Assembly: GCA_028023455.1 (NCBI GenBank)
Contig: JAQFVV010006451.1
Coordinates: 1,411,501-1,475,500, forward strand
DNA: 64,000 nt
Source of the DNA: Epiperipatus broadwayi
Taxonomy: Eukaryota; Onychophora; Udeonychophora; Euonychophora; Peripatidae
Direction of reading: 5' to 3'
The notes under the pieces were generated by a model. The model had not been told where the DNA came from. It made no database searches and was given only the letters and a program-made list of their open reading frames with translations. A program made the translations under genes and the position numbers. Within the stretch, counting starts at the first letter, position 1; the number at the start of each line of letters is the position of its first letter. Shown piece after piece: positions 9,640-20,930 of this stretch.

Positions 9640-11759
9640 TGCCACCAGGTCCCTGCATATCTGGAAAATTTAATTTACTGTGATCAAAAGTTAATGATGA
9701 TGATAATTGGCATTGGCTAAACCCAGGGAGAGAAAGAGATCTTTAAAATTATTCTGTCAATTGAGAAAAAAAGATAGAGACAAATGTCAGTCAAAGTATT
9801 TATAAAAGAAATTTTAAGATTTATTAAATTCAACAAAATATTTAAGTAAGTGATTGTCAAACACAATGAGGAAGTTTGATCTAGTTTCACAGCATATTTA
9901 CCAGAGAGGGTATGTGAGTAATGCAAATATTAAACACCCTGACAGATAAGTTTGTTTGCTCACTTACAAATTTAAAAGGAATTCCTAATATCTTCCTGCT
10001 GGCAATTTATAAAAAAAAAAAATTCTAGCTTCCTAATTCAGAGATAGCAAAACAATAAGTTTTTATAGGAAATCAATGAAATGAAGCGGGTGAGCATTCC
10101 TTGGCCCAGAATAATGCATTGAGACAAGGAACATCATATATCTGCATGATAGCTCATGATATACCAGTTTTAAGGCAATTCACAGTTGATTTCAAATACA
10201 AGACCAGAACACATAAGAAATGATTGTGATCTTATGCAATTTTAGAAAGAAGAAACAAAATCTCCAACTTCAGAAAACCAGAACACTATACATGATAAAC
10301 TGCCTGCCAACAGATCTCAAACTAAATTTATTTAAAATAAATTATAGGATAATAAAAAGGAGGTAAGTGAGCTAAAAGAAAACTATTAATATCTGCCCAA
10401 GCATTCATCAAAGGTTAGTAATAAAAAAATCATATTGAGCATATAAAATATAACTTGCAATACACACTGATACAAAAATTTAAAATAACAAATATGTAGT
10501 CTCAAAACTCAGACAACATTACACACAATAAGAAATAAGAACAAATACATACAATAAGGATAATATTAAAGAAATATGAAAAATTAGATAATACATTTAT
10601 TTTCAGATTAAGCAGAGAATTTAATTAGAGATTTATGCTCTGGAAAGAATACAAAATATTTATCTTATGATACAGCAAAGTCCAATGAGCTCTTCAATGA
10701 GTGTTCACAGGTATTTTTAGTTCAATATGCAGGTGGCTTTATCTCTTCATGGCAGCAAGGGTAGAGGCATACTTTGGGAGCAGTTCTAATTTAGGTTTTC
10801 ATGCCATGAACTGTAAGAAATAGTTTGGGATCAGGAGTTCATCTTTGGTAGATTTAGCAGGTCATATTGTAGATAATATTTGGCAAAGCTTGTAATTTTA
10901 GCATTCTGGCAAGCTAATCGCTACTTAGCAATTTGAAGTCAGTACTTTTATTTCAACAGAATCACCACAGACTAATACAACTGAATACTAATGAATTAGC
11001 AGAATAAGCTGAATTAATACTCCTCTTCAGCAGAATTATCTAGGTCAAGCCAATAATAATAAGTCCAAAACTTTTTGGGCCATTTATATGCTCTCTTATC
11101 TTCTGACTAATCTTCTTTGTTTTTTAATTTAAAATTTTAGCTTAGGGCAAATTTCTATCTCATGCTTAATCTTAATTGAAAATTCTGACCAGGGTGTTAT
11201 TTTATTTAAAAAATTAATTAATACAAAATTAAATCTCTGCTTTTAAAATTAAATTAAAATGGATTACAATTAAAATAAAAGAAACAGGAATCCATTAAAA
11301 GTTTCCAAAATTAAAAGCTTTTTCTGAAAGGATTAAAAATGAACTTTTTTTTTAATTAGACTATTTTTACAAAAGATTAAAAAAAAGAATGTCAAAAGAA
11401 AATAGATTTTAAAACTAAATTCTATTGCAAATAAAATCACAGATTTAAAAAAAAAAAAAAAAAAAAATTAACGAGTATGTGTGTTACATCACATATTCTT
11501 ACTACATTAAATAATAAAATATAAAGCTTTGATATAACTTTCTTTTAAAACTAAAAAAAAAATATGAAAGCCATTTTAAACTATGCGATAGAACTTTTGA
11601 AGTGAGTATCCTGTTCAATATATATATTAGTAACAATAAATTTAATTTTGACATCTTTTATGATTAACTCTAAATTTATTTTCAAATTAAAAAATGAAAT
11701 TTAAATATGTATATTATGTTGTACTAACATTTTGAGTAGATAAAATTATATCCAACATG
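9640..11759. other. AT-rich interval, no gene seen
   Basis: Mostly low-complexity AT-rich sequence, with a run of more than 20 A at about 11447-11467. Open frames are short and lack recognisable motifs. I find no repeat partner elsewhere in the window. Confidence 0.6.
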
Positions 11760-11774
11760 CAAGGCACTATTATT

Positions 11775-11861
11775 ATTTTTTTTCTCATATGTCATAGCAT
11801 CGGCTAGGACGCGAACCCACAACCGTGTGGATGCAATGACCTCTCGGCTAACAACGCCTGA
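11775..11861 (-). mobile_element. Short tRNA-derived SINE with 15-bp target-site duplication
   Basis: On the minus strand the element has an A-box-like TTAGCCGAGAGG, then a B box GGTTCGCGTCC, then an A-rich 3' end. It is flanked by an exact 15-bp direct repeat, CAAGGCACTATTATT, at 11760-11774 and 11862-11876. The duplication plus the A tail shows retroposition. It is under 90 bp, hardly more than the tRNA-like head, so it is a minimal SINE or a retroposed tRNA-like RNA. The sister copy is at 14541-14630. Confidence 0.85.
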
Positions 11862-11879
11862 CAAGGCACTATTATTGTA

Positions 11880-12405
11880 GTTAAAAAACTCCATTTACTA
11901 TTTCATTTTCCTATTTTTCCAAATTCAAATATTACCTTTTATAATGACTATTATTTGGAAGTTTGTGTTGTAATAATGATTATCAATATATGATATAGTA
12001 GTAAAAATAAATTCTTGCAAATATGCATTAAGTTCTCACTAGGTTCTTTTAATTAAGAAAGAATGAGTTGGACCTTGAAACAATTAAATAATATCCCACC
12101 AGTATTTGTGATTATATCCATATATAACATGGTCAGTAATGTTAGTGCTGTAGATAATTAAAAATAGCCTTGTTTAGTTGACTAATGACATCATTGAAAA
12201 TAAATAAAAGCAATTTGTTTTACGACTGAACGAATATTTTTAGGAGTGAATTTTAAATGTTAGTTGTTGTTTTTTTTTTGTAGTATTTTAAAAAGAACTT
12301 ACTTTTATATCAATGGATTTCAAACATTTTTGCATTTGCATATTCATTAGAAGCCTGTTTCTATAAATTATAGTTTTCATATTAAAAAAACAGTAGAGAT
12401 GTTTG
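11880..12405. other. AT-rich interval, nothing recognised
   Basis: No coding motif, no RNA fold that I recognise and no match elsewhere in the window. Confidence 0.55.
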
Positions 12406-12800
12406 CCCATCCCTTGTATATGTATTAAATGGATTATGTCCTGCACATGAGGGGTCAGATTGACCTTAGGTCAACATGGGTGTGACAAGAATCTTGACCT
12501 CAGGGTGGCCTTTGAGCATTCCATCATCAGATTTTCATTGGATGGACAGTTGAAGAATTGGAGTGTGAAGTAGATTGAAGCCTGTCCATTAAAGTATGAG
12601 GATTGGCTATCTTAAAATATACCTGAACACTTGTACCATATATGTATAGAGATGGTAATCTGGACCAACTGATGATTGCTGGTTTAGAATGAAATACAGT
12701 TATTGGTGATTATTTATCTTTTCAACATATATGTGTTCAAGTGTATCAGTGTTATGAGATAGTGTGGAGAGTGGTGGGTCATGTGAAAGTCTGTGCTCAT
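12406..12800 (+). mobile_element. Family D element: hammerhead plus tRNA-like SINE
   Basis: It matches 25370-25760 over nearly its whole length. Shared landmarks are the ACATGAGGGGTCAGA block, CATTCCATCATCAGATTTTC, then CTGGACCAACTGATGA, then the segment with GTGTGTCAG/GTGTATCAG and the GTGAAAGTCTG run that leads into the B box. Here the B box is damaged (GTGCTCATATACC instead of GTTCGAATCCC), so internal pol III transcription is unlikely. The hammerhead lies about 90 bp before the B-box position. Confidence 0.82.
12664..12707 (+). ncRNA. Hammerhead ribozyme, family D, partly decayed
   Basis: Stem I ACCAA/TTGGT is intact (five pairs), core CTGATGA is at 12669-12675 and GAAA is present. Stem II TTGCTGGTTTAGAAT retains a weak hairpin compared with the better paired copies. 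Stem III has a U-U mismatch at its second pair. Confidence 0.68.
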
Positions 12801-12919
12801 ATACCCTATATATCGTATTTAACATAGTAACTGTTATTTCAGATTTATATGTTGAAAATCTATAGCCCCATAACGGAATCAGAAAGCAATATAATAATAA
12901 TGTAAATGATAATACATAC

Positions 12920-13214
12920 ATATTTAAATTTGCAATTCAAAAATATAATAAATTTAAATAAAAACTACACAGATTATATATAAAACTACATTACATTAAT
13001 TAACTGAACCATTAATATTTGAATGTGTTCCCATTTATTCTCTTGGACATAATTTGAACCCAAATTGGCAATTATTAATTTAGAGAATATATAGCAAACG
13101 ATATATTTTTAAAAGTACTATTAAAAAATGAATTGAATCTGGAATAAGATTTTGAAATAGAGGCCTGTTATCGAGTGATATAATTATTTATGTTTTGTTA
13201 CAACTTGAGAAGTT
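12920..13214. other. AT-rich spacer, nothing recognised
   Basis: Short AT-rich stretch between families D and B; no supported feature. Confidence 0.5.
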
Positions 13215-13228
13215 GTCTCTTTTTATTA

Positions 13229-13773
13229 AAACAGGCAAAACTCACTATACGTATTGCCACACACACTGTTTAACAACAGTTATACACAAGCATAAGAAGT
13301 GGTGGTCACATGATGTTTATTGGCTTAAAACCAATCCTTCCTAATAGAATAGTGGTGGCTATAATTATTAAAGAACCAAAGACACCAAAATGTATGGGTG
13401 CTGAACTGAGGTCAGACCCATATGACTAAATAAGCTAGTGCTTGGATTGAAAACATTAAGGTGTTTTCAGTTTAAGACTCATAGTTTTGTAGTTAAGTGG
13501 AGATAAAAGGTGGCTGCTGGAGGGTTGCATTAGATCCTAAGATCTAGGTGCAGTGCTTTCAGATCCAAAGCCCCTCACTGATGAAGACCACAAGCCAGAA
13601 ACTAGTCTGGGATATTGGATGAGTAGGCACTAGATGGGGATTTTATGCACAAGTCTTCTGGCATCCATTGATTACTCTATCTTGCTGTGTGTGGCAATAT
13701 GTATAGTGAGTTTTGCCTGTTTTAACAACAGTTATACACAAGCATAAGAAGTGGTGGTCATGTGATGTTTATT
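13229..13773 (+). mobile_element. Family B element: 454-bp unit with inverted head, hammerhead and 14-bp duplication
   Basis: The first 37 bp (AACAGGCAAAACTCACTATA and on) are the reverse complement of 13686-13722. The block from TTAACAACAG to GATGTTTATTG occurs at 13268 and again at 13722, 454 bp apart. So there is one full monomer, the start of a second, and an inverted piece at the left. The flanks GTCTCTTTTTATTA (13215-13228) and GTCTTTTTTTATTA (13774-13787) match at 13 of 14 positions and look like a target-site duplication. The unit holds a hammerhead near 13.58 kb. Upstream of it lies a block shared with family A (CAGACCCATAT, a GATTGAAAACATTA block, and TAAGATCTAGGTG). Confidence 0.87.
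13572..13612 (+). ncRNA. Type I hammerhead ribozyme, family B
   Basis: CCCTCA at 13572-13577, core CTGATGA at 13578-13584, short stem II around ACAAG, GAAA, stem III AC-UA-GU, cleavage base C at 13607, and returning strand TGGG. Stem I pairs with one G-U wobble. Stem II is imperfect: a consensus GGC/GCC is broken here by a G-to-A change, so folding may be weakened. Confidence 0.73.
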
Positions 13774-14108
13774 GTCTTTTTTTATTACAATATTTAAGAT
13801 GTATAATATTTCAAAATGAAATGCCACATAGATCAAGCAATTATTCTGATGAAACTGTTTAAATTATATAAAATCTAATGAGAAAAGTCATGCTTGATGC
13901 TTATATGGAACTTATAGAACAAGATTTTTTTGTTTTCTTTGTGGATCTTTTTTCTTTTTCTTTTTTTTAGGTGTGTGCATGTGTGAAAAATAAACATAAG
14001 GTTATATTTAAAATCCCACCACTAATATGAGTACTCAAGCTTCAAGATCAAATTGGGCACAGGCATGGTTCTTAACTAAGAACTGTTAATTTTTTTTACT
14101 TAAGTTTA

Positions 14109-14419
14109 TTACATTCAAATATCAGCCTTTCAAGATAATTGAGCACGTGCCTTTTGAGAGTGTTAAATAAAGAATACTTTCCTCTTCAATCCAAGATATA
14201 GTATTTATGCAGGAATAAAAAGGATCCTTCTACTCACGCTCTTGTCAACAGTACTTCAGATTTGCTCATATAAAAGAATTTGAGTTGTAGGAATAAGAGG
14301 GATTCTTTTTATTCCTGCGTAAATACTATATCTTGGATTGAAGAGGAAAGTATTCATTTATTTAACACTCTCAAAGAGGTGTGCTCAATTAGCTTGAAAG
14401 GCTGATATTTGAATGTAAT
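14109..14419. repeat. Fold-back element (family G)
   Basis: The arms 14109-14236 and 14292-14419 are inverted repeats with high identity around a 55-bp loop. Landmarks are CTTTCCTCTTCAATCCAAGA on the left and its complement near 14335. No terminal motif of a known transposon family is evident. I searched both strands for the hammerhead core and did not find a convincing one. It could be a fold-back MITE or a two-copy head-to-head unit like families A and D. Confidence 0.85.
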
Positions 14420-14540
14420 ATAATTGTAAACACGGCGCTAGATAAAATAATTGCTTATTTACTTAAGTTTCTTATTGAATACGGAAGTAAGTCCAATTAT
14501 TAATAAAGAATATTTTGCAATTATTGACTTTCTTTTTTTC

Positions 14541-14630
14541 ATGTGTCATAGCATCGGCCGAGAAGTGAACCCGCTAACCTGGGACAACTGCTTGTAAGTC
14601 AGCTGTGCTGACCTGTCGACTACCAAGTAT
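14541..14630 (-). mobile_element. Short tRNA-like SINE, minus strand
   Basis: It shares the 3' end of the element at 11775-11861 (GGCCGATGCTATGACACATG, then A-rich). The head reads TTGGTAGTCGACAGGTCAGC with a B-box-like GGGTTCACTTC. I see no clean target-site duplication. The head differs from the sister copy, so different tRNA-like starts may share one tail. Confidence 0.68.
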
Positions 14631-14869
14631 TCGTCACTTTCTCTTATATATATATATTACTGTTTTATACAGTTGAGAGCAAGTGCTACATTGTCAAAAT
14701 ATTGGTGTTTCATTTTAATTTTATTTTATTAAACATCTATTATTCCTGAAAACCTGATTTATAAAACATCATATGCAATGAAAATCTTCATTTCAACATA
14801 TTTACATATCAAAATAAAATAGCGATAAAATATTAAACCTATCACCCAAATATTTTTCATTATTCTGTT

Positions 14870-15740
14870 AATCAATTAAATTTTCCCTATATTCAATAAA
14901 TTTAATTCGACTAGAAGATTTTTTAATCAAAGAATTGATTGTTCTCCATTTTAGAGAAACATTTTTATCACTAAGAAATTCCTGATAATATTGAAATTTC
15001 AACTTTCTAATATCAGATTTAATTTCAGCTTTGAGTTCTTTTAAATCAGCTGTTGCCCCATCACGATTTTAACAAATTTATTTGATTAATTTTGCATACC
15101 AAAGAGGCTGTTAACCATGGCGAACGTCTTTTATTTCTACTAGTCAATTTTAAAGGAAACTTAACTTTAACAATTAAAGGCAAACAAATAGTCTGAAATT
15201 TTAAAAACGCAACATTAAAATTATTTAAGGCAAAGAGTTTTTCCTAATCCTAAAAAGATAATAAATAACTCAGTTTAGAAAAAGATAATTTATCCAATAT
15301 ATACACAAGCATTACCATTGTCTAAACAATTCATGAATTTTAATTCAGTAACAAAATGATCCGTGAGAATTAATTTAAAAAGAGACGAATCAAAATACAA
15401 ACCTCGATTTTTATTATTAGGGAAATAAAAGTATGATCTAAAAAGTCTGAGATAAGGGAATTATACATCTAGGCAAAAAAAAAAAAGTTTGATTAAATCC
15501 GAAACTATACAGTAAATTCAAAAAATCTATGGTAGTCTTATGAGTATTATTTAATAAATCAGTGTTTAAATCAGCCATTAACACAGCAGAAATTGAACCC
15601 AAATCTGATAAAAAAAAGTATCAAGCTCAGAAACGAAATCCAAAATTTTACTTGTGCGTGATCTATATATAGCTAAAATAGAAATAACCAACTTAGGAAA
15701 TCTCAAAAAAGTTAGTAAAATACATTCTGCAGTGTTAATA
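14870..15740 (-). pseudogene. LINE endonuclease and linker relic, minus strand
   Basis: Three-frame reading of the minus strand gives scattered but recognisable APE endonuclease pieces. A segment like RSRTSKILDFVSELDTF lies near 15650, then an MADLNTD segment (the position of GDFN) near 15580, a TIDFLNLLYSFGF helix near 15530, and LTDHFVTEL near 15360 at the SDH position. Farther on, SRNKRRSPWLTASL near 15140-15100 matches the PWLT motif that lies between endonuclease and reverse transcriptase in many LINEs. Several frameshifts and stops break it. It is not the RTE-type element at 3.95 kb; a Jockey or CR1-like element is plausible. No reverse transcriptase is visible downstream. Confidence 0.72.
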
Positions 15741-15754
15741 ATAATAACAACAAC

Positions 15755-15820
15755 AATAATAATGGTGATGTTGATAGCGGAATGGAGCTTAAAAGTCTGG
15801 GTTCAAATCCCCTATATTAT
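15755..15820 (+). mobile_element. Family D fragment with B box
   Basis: GGAGCTTAAAAGTC followed by GGGTTCAAATCCCCTATATT matches the tRNA-like part of the family D copy at 41460-41495. Only the promoter end remains. Confidence 0.62.
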
Positions 15821-15889
15821 AAATAATAATTTTTATATTTTTCTGACAATGAAGTTGGATGTATATATTTATATTTGAAAACATATAGA

Positions 15890-16600
15890 AGTTGATTTGC
15901 TTTCTTTCGTTTAATAATAATTTTCATTTAATTACTTATTCATCATTCAACTTTAATTAGTGTGTAATTAAATTCTAATAATGGTAGATGAAAAGAACAG
16001 CTTATTATTAAAAAATAAAATCACGATTCACTTTTTTTAGAAAAAGAAATGTTTAGGTAAATAAAATTTCTACTAACACGAACCCTTCATGTTTGTTTTC
16101 AATTTTCAGGGATCGTCAAAAAGATTTTTAAAAAAGAAATAACATAAAAACTCTGACTTTAATTTAATTCCAGTCTCTATATTACGATTTTTAAATTTTA
16201 CGCATCTTTTCCTTCTCTGATTCATATACATCAACAGGTGAATCACATTCCACCCAGACAATCTGGCGCTAACGCTTTGCTCCGTGCGCGCAATGTTTCG
16301 TGCTTAATGTTACTGGAAAAAAAAGTGAAATCGTTAAAACAGATTTGATCTGTTTTTATTAAAGTTTTTAATAAAAGACTAATATATTTAATAAGCAAAA
16401 ATAATAATGACTAACAATCATTTGATAAACTTTAATCGCCATCAAAGCAAAAAAAAATCGATCCAATAAATAAAAAAATAAATATGTTTTATATAATTAT
16501 ATATCAACTTGTACTCAGTATATGTGGCATATATAGAAATTGCTGAAAAACTGTAGCAAATAATTGTCGAGCAAAACTAATCGTGCCTACGAGCAGTAAC
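15890..16600. other. AT-rich interval with a small GC-richer patch
   Basis: AT-rich except for 16240-16300, which contains AATCTGGCGCTAACGC. This faintly resembles the GATCTGGCGCACC segment of the SINE at 16.6 kb and may be a scrap of it. No gene seen. Confidence 0.45.
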
Positions 16601-16609
16601 AGTAAATAT

Positions 16610-16790
16610 ATATATATATTATTCGTTTTCTCGGTGCGCCAGATCGTATCTGCCATTGTTAAGGGTAAAGGGGAAGGGGGATAATAGCTTTATTGTTCGG
16701 GAGTTCAGACCTGCAATCCTGGAACGTCCTGATCTCTAGTCCGATGCCTTCCCGCTGCGCTTCGAACAGGACAGGTAAAAAGGTTATATT
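16610..16790 (-). mobile_element. tRNA(Arg)-like SINE head, minus strand
   Basis: On the minus strand AGCGCAGCGGGAAGGC (A box) is followed by ATCGGACTAGAGATCAG, then GTTCCAGG and GGTCTGAACTCC (degenerate B box). Order and spacing match metazoan tRNA-Arg through the anticodon arm, with extra bases before the B box. The downstream part (TAACAATGGCAGATACGATC, then GGCGCACC) ends in a TA tract. The region is clearly GC-richer than its surroundings. It could alternatively be a degraded tRNA pseudogene with unrelated downstream sequence. Confidence 0.6.
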
Positions 16791-16799
16791 AAGTAATTG

Positions 16800-17855
16800 T
16801 TGTATAGACATTGAAAATTTAATCGTTGAATGAACTGGACATCGGCAGATGTTATCCGAACTCAGATATGAGTAAAACTTTGATATTAACTAAGCATATA
16901 TAAATACCAACGACGTTGGGATATATGTGTGCATCTTTTAACCAGAGGAAACGTCATTTTAATATATGTAAAAGATATATAGTATCACTTGCGATTTCCG
17001 TTGAATTATGTGTGTATCTAAATAGCTATTTTTTTCGAATATTAATACATTTTTAAATAATTAAAACACTTTTTTTGTTATTGTTTACTTTCATATTAGA
17101 TGCTGTTTAAGCTCTTTTTTTAATGGTCAACAATGGTTTTCTGAGTAATATATACTTTTCTAAAAAATTAGATTATTCACATTCTGACTAAAGTAAGAAA
17201 ATTGTCATCTACCAAAGATGCTTTGAACTGAAATCTAGATATAATCTGAATATCCACTTGTTCATTTTCTGTTGTTCTCAAGGTCTTCATCATTATCACA
17301 ATTCAAAAGCATCAATGTGTTTTCTGTAAAATATTCGCATCCATAGAACGCCTCAGTAAAAACGAAGCTTGTAAGATTTTGGACTTAAATTTTGACGCCA
17401 TATTTCTACCATTGAAAATCCCCCCCCCCTCATTTTTTGTTCTTGTTCTGATTAATAATATGTCCAATCTGATGACTATTGAATATTTTTCTTTAATGTA
17501 TAATCCAAAATGATAACCCTACTAATAATTCTTTAACATCACCATATAATTTAAACTTACTTACTGGTAGCATCACAGTTTGTTTTTCATTGCTTACTTT
17601 TTTACTGAATGTTTTCAATTTTTCTTTCATGTTGATTCTTTCATTAATTGTGGATTAGTGTCTGCATTTATTATGGTTTATTGTTATTATTATTGCATAG
17701 TGAAGATTTAAGTTGAATAGTTCTATACTGGTCTTAGGAAGTGTTATATGTATTACTGTGGACATAGTATTAGAAACGTTCACCAATAAATGTGTAATTT
17801 TAATTTCTTCCTCGTAAAAATGCTTACTATTTATGGAACTCTTATGTGAAAAAAC
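16800..17855. other. Interval without recognised features
   Basis: AT-rich with a C tract at 17420-17430. No coding motif or internal repeat found. Confidence 0.5.
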
Positions 17856-17859
17856 AAAG

Positions 17860-18120
17860 TGATATAATTGATATCATAAAACAAATTATGAGACTGAAAT
17901 GATTGTGAGTTCAAAAAATAGTAACTGATGGACAATAGAAGTCTTGGAATTGGATTGCAAAAGATTTAAAAGTCCTATGAAGACATTAAGTGAGACTGAT
18001 GAATAAAATAAAAAAAGTTACAAGCATGATGTGGATAAGAATAATTATAGATTGGAGAAACTGGACTAAAAGCTGATGAGATCATTATTCTGCAGTGTAT
18101 CAATATTGATTAAAACTGAT
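17860..18120 (+). mobile_element. 3' fragment of the RTE-type LINE, decayed
   Basis: It aligns with 6215-6470 of the LINE: a TTGATATCATAAAACAAATT segment corresponds to the residues before KRLKW, GATGGACAATAGAAGT to the segment at 6283, and ATCATTATTCTGCAGTG to ATCCTGCAGTGG near 6443. Only about 85 codons remain and frames are broken. The LINE tail leads into GATGAT repeats and a minisatellite. Confidence 0.82.
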
Positions 18121-18470
18121 GATAATGTTGGGTGTCATTTTTGGAATTTTTAGGTCTTTTTAAACTGATAATGATAATGAGTGACATTTTAGTTTTTTAG
18201 TTCTTTTTAAACTGATGATGATGATGAGTGACATTTTTGGAGTTTTTTAGGTCTTTTTGACCTGATGATGATAATGAGTGACATTTTGGGAGTTTTTTTT
18301 AAGTCTTTTTAAACTGATGATGATGATGAGTGATATTTCGGGAGTTTTTTAGGTCTTTTTTAAATTGATGATGATGATGAGTGACATTTTGGGAGTTTTT
18401 TAAGTCTTTTTAAATTGATGATGATGTTGAGTGACATTTTGGGAGATTTTTAGGTCTTTTTATTTATTTA
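18121..18470 (+). repeat. Minisatellite, unit about 57 bp, about six copies
   Basis: Each unit has TTTTTAGGTCTTTTTAAACT, then a GATGATGATGAGTGACA segment and TTTTGGGAG. It starts at the LINE fragment's 3' end, so the GAT-rich tail of the LINE probably seeded the array. Confidence 0.9.
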
Positions 18471-18479
18471 ATGTATTAC

Positions 18480-20925
18480 ATCAATTTATGCATTTACTTT
18501 CTAAACGTTTTTTTGAAACTAGTTGATATGTCTGACATGTTTTCTTTCAATATAAATCATGACTATTTGATGAATATTATTCTTCATAATTTTATATCTT
18601 TATATGATATGAGCTAGTGTATGTTTATAAACATGCTCTACCAACATTTGTTTCATTGATTTAGAAATTAATTTATTTCAATATACATGTTATCCCTGCC
18701 CCAAAACCAATAAAAAATAAATTTTAGTTTCTATCAATGTGTTCTTAAACATTTATTAATCTGTAAAATAATGTTAAATATAAATAGGTCAAAGTTCAAA
18801 ATGCAAATTAATTTTCATAGACGTGCATATGATTTTACATTTCATTCTTATCAATGCATCTTTCACTTTAGTTCAATCATATCAAAACACTTATTAACCA
18901 ATAGAGTATGGTTAGATTTAAATAAGACAAGGCTCAAACTACAAATGAGTTTTTCATAGGCACAAATATGTACGTTTTGTTCTTATCAATGCATATTTCA
19001 TTTATCTTAATAATGCATGTCTCCTGCATTTCTTTTTCTCATTAAAAAAAATAATTATAATAAAATGCAATTTGTAAGATCAAGACAAATTGGTTAAGCA
19101 TGACAACAAGAAGTGCATTGAAAACAAAATCAATTAATAAATTATGAAAGTGTTATTGAATAACTGTTGATTGTATTTTATTCTTCATTAGATAGGAAGG
19201 TATTGTATGATCCAGGGTTACAAAGTCTGTTTACATGTACAGAATGTGTTGAAACGAGACTGCATTAATAAATTTAAATTAGTCTTATTAACGACTTGTA
19301 ACCTTTATTATTTTGGCCCCTACACTTGATTAACAGTTTAATAAAAAATATAATTATTAAAATAGCTTCAAGAAAAAGGAATTCTAAATGTAAAAGTTGC
19401 ATTTTAAAAGCACATATGTTTATTAATCTTCTAAAATGTATGCTATCTTGAAGTCATAAAATAATATTTTATTATTTTTATTTGTCTCAATTAGTAATTT
19501 CAATTGGAATAAAAAATTTAAGAGTGGATCTTATTGCTAGTAAAAATAATAAGATTTGAAAGCTGTAGTGTGGACGGGTGTGAACAATTGTTCCACACAG
19601 TATACAGACCTGAAAGAATTAAAACAAAAGAAATGACATACCATAAAGGTATTAACCAGCTTTGAGATGTTTAAAACCTGGAGTCACCAGTGGTGTCAAA
19701 GGCTGAAATAAATGAAGAAATTGATACCAAATCCCGAGAAGATCAATATATGAGGGATTTAATACTATAGAAAATCTCAGAATTAGCAGTGAAATATTGC
19801 CCATGGCAAATTAAAAATGTAATATGTCCCTTATTGCTAAATCTATACTTGGTTACTGAAAATGGGCTGTGACCAGCTGATGTATGCCTACTCCTAGTTT
19901 TCTGTTATTGTTGAACCATGGAGTGAATATTAGTTGCAAAGCTGTTTCCAGTTAGCTGATTAATAAAGAAATGGAAAATAAAGACATCACCATTCAAGAA
20001 TTTCAAGCCAATGTCAGAAAACAAATAGATTCATAAAAATGTTTCTATAACTTAAATCCAATCGGTAAGAAATCTCTCCCCCCTGTAAAAATAAGTAATT
20101 ACTAAAAAGACCTTTTTATAATACTGATAAATTATAAAGACTTTATTAAGGACTTAACCTTAAACATCTTGATAAAATGGCTTTAATATTTTCTATCTTC
20201 TAAAATATATCATGTTAGTTAATATTTTATTAATTCATGTAAGATATCCTTTATGTTGTCTTTAACATGAAAATATTTTTTGGGGGAGGGAGGTAAAAGA
20301 GTTTTGACAATGATTTTTTTTATTATTATGTTGTTATATTTATTTTCAAACAACAACAAAATCTGAATAGCTTTTTTTCATAACTTTATACTAATTAATA
20401 TTTTGTATCTCTGCCATTAAATAAGCAAAGACTTTTCAAATGGAAAAATTAATTACCAAATGTTATTTTTTTCTTTTACTAAAGCAGCATATTAATAAAT
20501 GGTAGTTTAATACTGGTGTCCAGAATATAAACTCTCTTTTGATAGGAGCTGTTATATTCAAACACACTTTAACAGTTCTAACCAAAACAAGCATTTAGAA
20601 GTAACCAGAAAATATAATTATGACTTTCACATACTTTTTTTAATTGTTTGATAATGATCATAATTTTATTATCTTACAAACTATATTTCAGAGGATGTAT
20701 GAATATGAGGGAAATGGCCTTGAAAGCGCTTAGTGTTTAATAATTTTTGAATCTTTATAGCTTCTCTTTCAAGCGCTTCACACGCTTTTAATTTTGTATA
20801 TTAAAGATTCATTGTAAAAAAATAATTAAATATTACAATAGTAAAGATTTGAATAATCAATCCTAGAGAAAAGAAAATATCTTATTATTAATCATCTGTA
20901 ATAATTAATCATAATATTTTAGATA
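18480..20925. other. AT-rich interval with one local duplication
   Basis: A diverged direct duplication of about 100 bp lies near 18785 and 18925 (shared TTCTTATCAATGCAT and TTTTCATAG). No gene, SINE or LINE recognised in the rest. Confidence 0.5.
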
Positions 20926-20930
20926 GATGT

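Noticed and set aside
14109-14419. A hammerhead in fold-back family G
   Set aside because: GAAA occurs near CTGAT on one strand, but the order and stems do not form the hammerhead fold.
16610-16790. A first exon with splice donor ACAG|GTAAAA in a GC-richer patch
   Set aside because: The minus strand reads as a tRNA-derived element, which explains the composition better; no downstream exon is seen.
18121-18470. Repeated CTGATGATGATG motifs resembling hammerhead cores in the 57-bp minisatellite
   Set aside because: No GAAA at the right distance and no closing stem I; the motif comes from the GAT repeat of the LINE tail.
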